A stretch of DNA of 64,000 bases, taken from contig OV121081.1 of assembly GCA_921293015.1 (NCBI GenBank), positions 3,844,001 through 3,908,000 on the forward strand, given 5' to 3'. This document shows, piece after piece, positions 49,288 to 61,200 of the stretch. A program made the position numbers and the translations under genes. Numbering within the stretch: the first letter of the stretch is position 1; each line of letters begins with the position of its first letter. The stretch comes from Phorcus lineatus (taxonomy: Eukaryota > Mollusca > Gastropoda > Trochida > Trochidae). Under the pieces are notes generated by a model. It saw only the letters and a list, made by a program, of their open reading frames with translations, did not search any database and was not told the origin of the DNA.

Positions 49288-52200
49288 GTATGTTGACATT
49301 TATTTATGCTGTAGATATTACTGATATTTATTTAATGTGACATGACCTGAAAAAAAAGAAGAAAATTTATTTCATTTCTTCTAATTTGGATATTATCAAC
49401 CGATATACATGAAACTATGGCGAGCTATTAAAAGCCTGCATGCATATATACTATACAAATGTATGACTATCTCATGTTTGTTTTGTAATGGTTAGATACT
49501 TTCAGCAATGTTAATTCCCCCTAAATTTAACATTAGATACACTACATTAGATACAGATTTGTGTATCATAGTCATATTGTTCTGTAAAATCACAAATGTC
49601 GAAATCAATGTACCCACTGAATATAAATATCATAAACAAAAACGAAACAACAATCCCCTTAAACTTTCATTGAGCTGACAGTTGTTGGTTATTATTTGTC
49701 TACTTTGTCTTTGTTGCAGGTTTTGGTTAAAAAGAAAGCAGCAATAACAACACAAAACTATTGCTTTGCAAACACGGACCCGCACATGAGGACCTTCGAT
49801 AAATTGTTAGTATCTAATAAACTATTTCAAATTTTCCATATTAAATATATACTTTCCTCAGGAAAAAATGATACATGAGATATACGTTTCATCTTATCTA
49901 GTATTTGTATTAAATGAAATGATAACTCTCCTTTTTTATATAAATAAACCTTGTCATGCATTATACAAGGAGGGATGTTTGAACATTAATATTTGTATTC
50001 TATTGATGACGAAGACCATTCTGACAGAACATTTTCAAACAAAATAATTCCTAAATCAAATCAGTTGCACCTTCCTAAATTGTACATTTTGTTGATTTTT
50101 AAACAAAAACTTGGGCTGTTTAGTTCTGTCTGATGTTGTAGACTAACACTTTACGAGATGTGTCCCAAACTTTCGTTGCACGACTACAAAACTACAAATA
50201 ACTTTAAAATATTTTAAGAATATTTTTCCAGGTATGTTTTATATCCATGTTCTTTAATTTAATATCTGAAAACCTCCACTCCCTCTCAACAGAGGTAGCT
50301 CCGTCATAAATTCCTATACAGCCTCTGTCTTAGTAGGAAGAATTCTCGGGCTCCCGGCAGTTTCCCCTTGCAACTTAAACTACGTGGCAATATTTCAGCC
50401 AATGAAAACAACGAATGCGTGAATAACATATTTGTTGTCACCCAGGCCTGTGCAATGATACAGTCGCAAAATGAGGAGTTTGTGTTCTGTAAAAACGACT
50501 AAAGTGCAAGGTGCTTATTCGAATAAAGTTTTGATTAATAAAAGCATACGGAAATGATTTAGGTTTGATAACATCCAATCAGCGTTCTACATTTCTAGAC
50601 CAAGAAACCTTCGAATTAGGACAGAGGTTGTATAGGAATTTATGACGGAGCTACCTCTGTAGGGAGAGGATGTAAAAAACCCTACGCAATGATTTTCTCA
50701 GCTATGTAAAATTTATGGCCAAGGAGATCTGAATTCAGTCGATAGAAGAGATAGAAGTTCGAGGGAGTTAGATATGGAGAATAGGCACAACGGGGAAGAA
50801 TTCTGAACCATAAATACTGTGCCGCACTGACTGCAGCTTTGGGCGCTTTGCACATGAGCTTAATCCTCAAGCAACCTTTTGTTTCTTGTTTCCAATAATT
50901 GCTGCAGTTCATTTGCGCCGTTGGTCTTTCATCCAATTTAGTTCCAGAAAAGGATGTCATGACCTCACCACTGCAAAAAGTGTTTTCGAGGTGAGGAGGA
51001 AATGGTGAACTCGGGTTTTATCCTGAGTAAAGATATTAGTCAAATAATTCAGGGATTGCGCGGTATTCGGCATGTAGCTTCTGACAAAGAATTGCTATTG
51101 GCCCGATGTGTCGATACCTTATTCATTTGTCAATGCATAATATTTGAAGTGAGAAGCAACTAACTATCAAATGGTCACACATACCTGTCTGGCATCATTG
51201 CATCAAATACTGTTACTGTTTTCTCTGTGGAGATGTCAGATCGACAAGACGTTGCTTGTCTTCGACGTCTTTTCTACCCCTAGCAATTTGAGGACACAAC
51301 TGTTGAACCTATCTCATGTAAGAGAGACACCGTACGTTTTTGGCATATCATTATACATTTCTTTCCACTGTATTTTTTTAAACCGCAGTACTTGATCACT
51401 TGATATTCATTCATTTCTGTCCATTTTGGTAGACAATTTCTGAATAGCATTGAAGAAGAGGCTTTTATGATGTATCTCTTGATTTCGTTCCATTTTAACT
51501 CTTATTACATGTTTCTTTTATGAAGGCAGGGGCAGGATAGCTCAGTCACCACGTTCGGCTGTTCATCAAGGGGTCCAGGGTTCGAATCCCGCTAGAAACT
51601 CGGAACCTTTGTCTGTGGTAGAGAACTATTCTACATGTATCTGTAAGGTGTCTGTACATGTTTCACTGAATCTCAGCGCTGTACCACCAATGGTTTTCTA
51701 GTTCAAGCTGACGCTTGCAGGTTCCACCTCAATGCATAGTCACAATAGCGTTGCGGGATTTCTCCCTGCAATAACACGTCGTGAAATAAGTGAAAGCCGC
51801 ATTTAACCAAAAATAACTCACCTTTATATTCAGGCCACTACTTGTATTTGTGAAGCCAAAGGTGCTTTATTACAACATTTTACTTTTTTTGAACTAGGTG
51901 TTTCACTTTTCGTGGCTGTTGGTTTTGACAAAATAATGTTTCGGGGCCATCTAATGAATGAGCAGATGAAAAAAAAGGGTTGGATGTGAAATTATTACAA
52001 CGTATTCATCCAACCCCCGGGGCCCGTGTTAACACCAAACCTGTTGCAATGATGGCTTGTCTGAGCAAAATACTACTGTTTCAGAGAGTACGAGTTCCAG
52101 GGTCATGACGGGGTGTTTATACTGTACAAACACAAAAGTATTCATGTTGAGGTAACTACTTTTCTGTATGTTGTTTTCCATATTGTTTTTTTTTTGTATA

Positions 52201-55200
52201 CTTTTTGTGTATTACTCCCAGAATGCCATTTTAGAAAGAAACCCAAAGTGTTCACAAGTTTGTACTACACCGAGTCAAAAGAAAAATATATACTAAATCA
52301 TATATAGAATTAGATATGAAGTACCCTCTGAATACATCCGAAATAAAAGATTAAACAACTATCAAAAAGAAAAAAACGTTTTAGCATTATTGAAGGATGG
52401 CTTGTTTCTATTGACTTAAATTTCTTAAAGTGATCAATTGTATTTATATTGATATTTCCAAGTTATATTCTTTCGTTGTGATTATTTTGCGCGCATAATT
52501 TTTTGCATGAATAGCGTTTAAAATGACCGGCACAAAATATTAAACGATTACTATACAGTACTCATTTGCTGAGTCACTAATATGTCTAGCTTATGACCTG
52601 AATCAACAGCATTTAGAAACAGGCAAAATTATCAGGAAGTGCACCTTATTCACGCGACGCCATTTTGATAACGAGAACGAGGCTCATATCATTATTGTCT
52701 ACCGCAGTGACGAAGTGCACTATCTATTCCGATATGATTACTTTTGGACAAGTCACAAGTTCTCAACCAATAAAAGGCAACGTAAGAAGTGGATCATCAA
52801 ATCAAATTATTTCAAGTGTTAAGTCTTATCTGATTAAGAAGAAACAAAATTGAATATTAATACTAGCTGTAAGTAATTCAATTTCGAATTACATGAGCAA
52901 AATTACTAGACAATTCTTATGGATAACTAATTTATCTCGGGAGCTAATCGTTTCTGGTTGATTGCTGTAGGAGTTTCCTTTTTCGCCAATCAGTGATGTT
53001 TGAAGCCAGGATTTCGGTGTTTTGCCAGTTGATTGAATGGTTTGGATTGATGACGGTGTGTTCTGAAAGGGCAGATTTGAGGTCCAATTTGTCTACTAAG
53101 GTTTTATGTTCTTTACGACTGATGTTGAAGGGTTGGCAGGTTTCACCAATAAAGTTGTTGCCACAATTACAACTGATTTTGTAAACACACCCTCTTGGAT
53201 TTAGTTTAGCCTGATCACTTCCACCCCTCCCTTTCGATCTCAGGATAGTTTTCAGAGTTTTGTCTGAGTGAAAAGTGACATCAATGTTTGCTGTTTTTCT
53301 AAGAAGTCGGCTGATGTGGTTGCTGATTTGTCCTTGATAGGGGATGTTAACGCGGATCAAATAAAGAAGTAGACCCATAGGCGTGTTGTCCAAGGTTCGG
53401 ACAGTTTTGACCTTACATTTTTGACCGTATACATTCCTGCTTTAGATCTTTATCAAAATGATTGATAAAATGCAAAACAAAGTCTGTCCTATAGTATTAC
53501 CAGGTTTTAATTTAGCAGCTTCAGGTGTCGTTAGAATACATAGCTTAACTGACTGTTTTGAAAAATAATAAATTTTTCATCTGTGATAGTTTTATATTCC
53601 TTTGTTTTCTGAGCTTATCTGACAATCTAACATATTTGAGTTTCTTGGAAGAAATGTAGGCGTAGTCTTTGTCGGCAAATCGATCCCAATTGTCAAAACC
53701 TAGGGCATTTTGACGTATTTTTCAAAATCTCGATATTTACATCTGTAACACTTTACAAATATTGAAATTGAAGAGACGAGGGAGGAAAGACTTTATCAAA
53801 CTTATGAAAATGAAATATAATGACGTGGAGAACAACATTTTACTTCATTATATTTATGAAATTGCGGCACATTAAGGGAATACTTTTTTTTACTTTTCTT
53901 TATGTATTTTTTTTAGAAATACAGTTGGAAGTACGGCATACAAAACAGTATATTCGTCGTTCTTAAACATATTATTATTCTGTGTTGTACGCCACTTGTG
54001 AAAATATAAATTTCTACTTCACGAGATGAGATATCCACGGTATTCGACGAGAAATGTCAAATATCCTCTATATATTACGATGAATGTACGGAAACATCTG
54101 CTTAATTTTACATACATATGGAGGTGGCCTAAACGAGTTTTAAAACTTAAAATTTTTAAGCAGATGTTTTTCAATCATTTTCCCTCTAAGACATAAACAG
54201 TTACCATTTTAAGATCGAAGAAATTAATCCTAAGGTCTTAACCAATATCTGAGTGTAATATTTCTACCTCATGATTTACAAAAAGTCAAAAAGTGACCGT
54301 CGCATTTTTGGAATGATATTGTTGTATGTCACTAAATGTGTTTTCTTCTCTAGTATGTAAATAAGAAGACTATTTACCGTCAATTCATCAGTTCCTTGAT
54401 AAAACAATCACAACTGATTAGAATTGACCGGCTGTAACATAGATATTCAAGCATTAGTATGATTGCTATACTATTGTTTAAAATAATAGGATTCATTTAA
54501 GTTGAAGAAATTTTTTTCGATTCATCATTTTTAACCATTGTATGTGCCATTCAAGTTGATGTATACATTACCTGTGCGAAAATTCAAGAATTACATTCCT
54601 AAAAAAACCCTTTTATTTGTATACAAGAAACGTGTTATTATGAGGCAAAAAGTAGTCACGGTGCCGTCAGATCGGATTGCGGTCCTATCCTCTCTTTTGT
54701 TGCAACATGGTCGCCGGTTAAATATGGTGTATTGTATTAACAATTCAGTCCAATGAGTTCTTATCTCTTTTGGGTGTACTTCTTAATTTCAAGCATGCAA
54801 AGAGGGTAATGTGCAAGACGAATGTTTATATCCTAAGTCATAATGAAATGAGTGTCTTTTAAGTTCGTTGTTGTGGTGACAGGTTCAAATGAAACTCCGG
54901 CCATGTTATCCGGGTGCACATGTTCGATGTCCATGTGGGGTTGCTGTAAGAGCAGGAAGAACGGTTTTTAGAATCAACGCATGTGACCATCCAACTGCGC
55001 AAATTGGATTTCCGAATTGCCGTGATGGAAAAGACCTCTTACGAGTCCTCAAAAAGGGAACTGCTTATAAGGTAAACATTATCAATGTATAATTTTTTTG
55101 TTCTTTTCAGCTGTCTTCAGGTGTGCAGTCAGCATGTATCGATGTAGGAGGAAATCGCGTTGTTATTTTTTTAACAGAGGATAAAGTTGAAATATAAAGT

Positions 55201-58200
55201 TGAAACATTTAGGAGGAAAACGGCGTTGTTGTTCATTTAACAATCATTTGAATATAAAGTCCTTAGTACTAGTACTTTGTATTTTTCTCTCGTCTTTGTC
55301 CCGTGCCAATTAAGGAACAGCGGACCTTCAACGGGACTATGGCTAATACTTATTGATAACAAACTTATGTCATCAAATTTTCAATAAACCTTTAGATTTA
55401 CCTGCCTACTGGAGCTAGACTGGATGTTTCTCTTGGACCATATACAAAGTTTTTCAACATTTATTTGCATCCATCAATCGAAGACAGAGATGCCGTTAGC
55501 GGATTATGTGGAAACTTCAATGGTCATAAAGGCGATGACGTTGATAAGGCTAACATGTTTTCAGAATGGCGGTAAGTTTACAAGATCTTGCACTTTAACG
55601 CAATCATTTCTATTGAGATAATGTTCTTTTAAAAAATGGTAGCTTTCAAACTACAAAATCTTTGAATTATAAAAAATGTGTAAAGGAGGGTTTAGATCTA
55701 GATGAAATGACAATAATTACATTTGTTTTATGATATCCGTTAAAACACGTGCTAGGGTTCTTGGACTGGTCCACGACTATTTGTCGTTAACAAGGTATTT
55801 GGTATGAGTGTATATGTTGGGGATATTGCGTCTACCCCTCCGTCTCGTCAATTTACTCATAACTGGTAGGTTTTATGTAACTAAACTTGGAAAATTTGTA
55901 AACCATGACCTTCTCTACAATGTAAACCAATTTAAAACTTCCTATAATCAAATTGTTGCTTCATGCTGTTGAAGTTGTTGCTACCTCTGATGATACTCGA
56001 TACGAGTTTGAAAGCGGATTCTAAAATATTGTATTGTCCTGAGTTATTGCCCTTGAATGTTTGATGAATTTAGTGCAAATGACAAATGTGATGCTCTAAT
56101 GGGGATATTTATTCTCGGAAATCATAACGTCTAAAGTTCGAACACCAAAGCTGCTTCCGAAATATTATTTTGATGGAGTACAGATTGTTTGAGGGAATAT
56201 GGTTCAAACCTTAAGTTTGATGCCCCCTTTGACACAGATTTTCTCGGTAACTATTACCTCTTAGTTGAATATGGTATGAAAAGAAGATGGCAAAATACAA
56301 AAGTGTAAAGGCATTAAACACTTAGTTGAATCACTTACAATGGTTCACCACTTATTACCTGGTTTTTTTTTTATAATTCTCAACAGTTTACATAAACTTT
56401 TGGTTTAATTGTCGAAATATCAAGACAAAAAAATCACCATTAATCATTCACTCATTATTAGTTATATTAATTTACAATTTTGTAATATAATTCACAATTA
56501 CAGTTAACGTTTTTGATTATAAATAAACTAACCTTTGGTTTGTGATGTCTGCTTCCTCAACGCTAGCAGAGATGTAGGGAAGAACTTAGGAAATTTAAAA
56601 AACAAGCTTAGTAATGTTTTGTGTTTGTTTCCTCTCTTCTAAGTCATCCCAAGCTTCCTGGGATTCATATTTTCCTCTTAAATTTCTACTGAATGAATTG
56701 GGAGTGGTGGGAATTAAATACATAAATACATAAATGTATGTACAATAGCGAACAATTATTGAAATTGTTAAAAAAAAGTTGCATAAATAATTCTCTAGAT
56801 TGTGATGCTTGAATCCAAAGAGGCACCCGAGGAATGGAGATGGAATGAATACACAATGAGTTTCACCAACTTTTCCCATAAAGTTAAAAGTACCTCTTTT
56901 TACTCTAATTTAGCAATAAAATGTGATAACTACCTTTACCCATCGCCACTATTCAAAAAACCTCAGAAATCTCAAAATTGTGAGAAAGTTTCTTGAGATT
57001 CCATAAAAGATTTGGTGTCGATGATAGTTCCATTTGTTAACAGATCCCGAACTCTTGGAACTGAAGGTCGACATAGTTGGTACCACTAGAGAAAAAAAGA
57101 GACGTTATTTTTGCCATATTTATCATAAGAGATTACTCAGTGGGAAAATATTTCTAACGAGACTTTACGATGACATTTGAGCACCATCAGTCCTGAGGCT
57201 TCTGTATTGAATAAACGTCCTAACATTAGTTTGGACTTGGTTGATGTATGGCTGTTCCACTGAATAATTATTCCGAATTTGAAATATCATTAAAAAGGCT
57301 CTCGAAAGCAAAGGTAAATCCATTGGTATATAAAAACTGTTACTTCTTAAAAGATTGTCCATCAGGATGTTCAGTTCCCATAAATATGTCTAGCTTGGAA
57401 ATGATACTTCTTAACAATCCGTCAAGTCTAAAATTCGACTTGTTAGATCCATCAAGTATGGTACAAGTTAAATTTTGTATATTGATGTAACCTCAAATGT
57501 GGCATTGATCATACGTATGAAAGCTGGAGAGAAATGCATTCATGTTGATATAGAGCCGAAAACAGACCTCCATAACAAAGAAAACAAATCTCCATAAAAA
57601 GTGAAGCTTTACCTCTTGAAATCTCTTAATTCCTTGAAGGTGTTTAGACTCCCAAAGAGCTGCAAGTTTGACGAAAAAAACATAATAGTAGATCATTAAG
57701 GGAGGTGAGGCAGGCATAAAATGAATAGCTTCATAAGGTTTTGTAAGATGGAACAATGCAGGAAATAAACGGTTTAAAAGGTTTCAACGGAGGTCTTAAC
57801 TATATTCAGACGAGACCCGTGTATCCGACACAAAGATAAAACAATATAATAATCAAGCCAATAAAAGTAAGACAGAAACAGTGAGTGAATAAAGTGATTT
57901 AAAGGACGCACGGTCAAACAGCGTGACACCGCCGAACTTCGAAATCAAATTATGGAGTTTTTTGGATCCAATAAATCGTTCCTTTAATTTCTTTGCTGTT
58001 ATCTAAGAAGATTGAAAAAAATGTGGAACAAGTGTTGGTTGTTTAACCAGGTGCTCTAGAAAAACAAGAGGCTGAAGAAACTGAATGGATGAGGCTTGAG
58101 CAGCTCTTCAAGATTATTTAAACGTGACGTGTTTATAAACATGTAGTTTGTTAACCATGGAAAACAATTGATGTAGCACTTTCTTTGCTTAGTCAAGTCA

Positions 58201-61200
58201 AGGGCGGATAATTTCATAACACAATTTGGACCAAAACGTAACCATAGCACAAAAGGTTTCTCAACTACCACCTGTGCAATGATTTATTGTTTAATATGGA
58301 CATACATTCTGTTTCAGGGCGGGAGTTGATCTTTTCAACGATAACGACTTCATACACCTAGATGAATGGCAGTTAACATTTGGCCTGTGTGTATGCGATG
58401 TGAAAGAGAAATTTCCAGATGGTTTGGATTCAAGTGTCACGTGTCCCCAAACAGATCCTAATCCCTGCACATTCGATGAATTTTATAAAACCCCTCCAAC
58501 ATACAACAGAGCATGTTACATTCAAACTGGAAGAAGAAAGAGATCGGCTCTTTTCGAGAGAGTTAAGTTGGAACCGCGATTCAAAAGAGATGTGGTGAGT
58601 CATAACTAGCCATTTATTTACTTCTGTTTACAAAAGGGGGGGGGGGGGGGGGGGAGGATATGCAGGCGTCACGGCATGAAAATTATAAAATTTACTAGAG
58701 GTTCTAAGATTATAAAAGACAGTTGTAAAACCATCTTTCTTTGAAGACTTGAAGAGGGGTTGAACCTTATCATAAAACCTTTGTTAATAGAAAAACGTCC
58801 ACAATGTTGTTGTCTTTTTTAGAAGTTCAGAATTTGAGCAAGACAAGTATATATTCTTAAAAATATATGCTTGTATGAAAATCTCCAAGAGTTCTCGGCT
58901 TTGTTCATTGTTATTTATAAAACAAAAAGTAAAAAAGCAGATCTGTTGGACTGACACATGGTAGTTCACATTTTAAAGGCTTTTGTTACTTTATGCTACC
59001 TTTTATGATGACATAGATGCATTTCAGAAACTTAATAGACTTATACAGTTAAAACAGCCAGTCAAATTATTAACATTTGAATGAATATATTAATCCATCT
59101 CAGTGATACAAATTTATTTAACCTTAAAGCATGATCAACGTTTGCAAATTACTTGATTTGTACATACGTCTTAATATAGCCATTGCAAAATATTTCTATG
59201 AATTAATATTAAATCATGTGAATTCAAATAATGAATATGTTGATATTTGAAATGTTTTGAACATGTGCTATGCATACATACTCCAGCTTCCATTCTTCAT
59301 GTGTTTAGTTCCTCTCATAGCTCAGACACTAATTGTTTTATTGAATGTTATTAACTGACATATGGATTTTTATGATGTGCCTTTAGGATGTGACACTCTT
59401 AGACCTTCACATGAATTTTGATGGAATCTCGAATTAGTGCAGTATCAATATGGGAACATTCTCTCCCAACAGAGTAAGCTCCGTCATATATTACTATTAT
59501 ATATAACCTATTTCTTAATACGAATATGTCTCGGGCTTCAGGCAGTTCTCACTACCGGCGCAATAGTGCAACTTAAACTACCTGGCAATGTTTCAGCCAA
59601 TGAAAACACCGAATACATGAATAACATATTTGTTGTCACATAGGCCTATATATGCAATGATGCAGTCGCAAAATGAGGCGTATGTGCTCTATAAAGACGA
59701 CTCAAAGTGCAAGGTGCATATTCGAATAAATTTAGCTCGTGGAAGGCTTACGGAAATAACTTAGGCGATTTGAATGATAAATTTTGAAACGGTGTCGCTG
59801 ATTGCACAACTTTGATCGCATCCAATCAGCGTTCCGAGAAAACCTTCGTATTAAGACAGAGGTTGCATAGGAATTTATGACGGAGCTACCTCTGTTGGGA
59901 GAGAATGCTATGGGAACTGCATGAGTCTGATCTACTTGTTCATAGACTAAAAGACAATGCAATTTGAATATCTAAAATAGATAAGAACCTTTACGGAACG
60001 GAACGAACAAATAAAATCTAATTGAAAAAGTTATTTATTTAAAAACAGCAAATAAGGGTTGAATTTATAGGATGAGTAAGAAAATTACTTTAAAAAAACT
60101 AACAATTTAAAGAATTATCAGCAATTATTATATCATTGCCGTCGGCAAACTATACGCTATAGACTGATTTTGAATGCTTGAAAAAAGCGCGTGCTTTCCA
60201 TCGAATGTTTTTCAACACTTTAACGTTATTTTAACGGCAGTTTTTCTCAATAATGTTGAACTTTGACGGCCCACTGTGTACTTATTGATGTCAACAGTAT
60301 CAAACTATAAATGCATGAAAGAATCCAAAAGAGTCCAAACATAACTGTATAAACAAAAAAACATCACCGTCTAACTTTGAATGTTGCCACTGATATGTTT
60401 TAATACCCTGTTTTCATAAAGCCAGTGAGACGGTCTCCCCCGTTGAGCTCGGCACTTTGATCTACAACTTGCTTATAGGAATAAAGAAAAAACATTTACC
60501 TATCCAGAATCCCTTCACCTCAGATCGTATCAAGTACTGATCGATATCTTAAAAGAAAGGTTTATCCTGCCACTATGTTCATTCTCCGAAATTTGAAATG
60601 TGAGGGATGTGTTAAAATGCAGTCAAATTGAGATAAAGAAAAAAAGGGAAAGGCAACCTACCTCGAAGATCCGATATATTGTCCGAAAAGTTCTGGGAAA
60701 GCGGACCATATGGATGCCATTCGCCACATGCCATAATGAATACTTTGCTGTTTTTAAACATTGTACACTTTTGGCTCAGGGGCGCTGATGAGGAAAGGTC
60801 TATGTTTTGGGGCACGTGTCGTTAAAGACTGATGCAAATGGACGTGAATTCCTTTCATTCAATGAAAAGCAAAGTAAAACTCGCCCAGTTACAAACCCGA
60901 GTGATATCCGTGACGTGGCAAAAACGTAGATGACCCTGTGATATGTGTTAATGAGATCTTTAAGATCTACGCGTCGAAACGTCCAGGTGATTTCTGTGCA
61001 CGGAGTGATCCCTCCTACGTGTCAACAAACATATTGGGTCTAATTACACAATACACTACATTACAACCACTTGGTTCCGTCGTTAGCCGATTCGGGACAG
61101 AAAACTGTCAACTCTCATGACAACCGTGACATCTGTAACTCTTGAATCCTCGAAACGTCTCACAAACCACAGTGCAACTATATTTTGTTATTAAAAATTG

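Noticed and set aside
55424..55621. 65-codon plus frame crossing VWDE exon e
   Set aside because: It is the wrong frame and runs through the donor; the frame with GLCGNFNG is the coding one.
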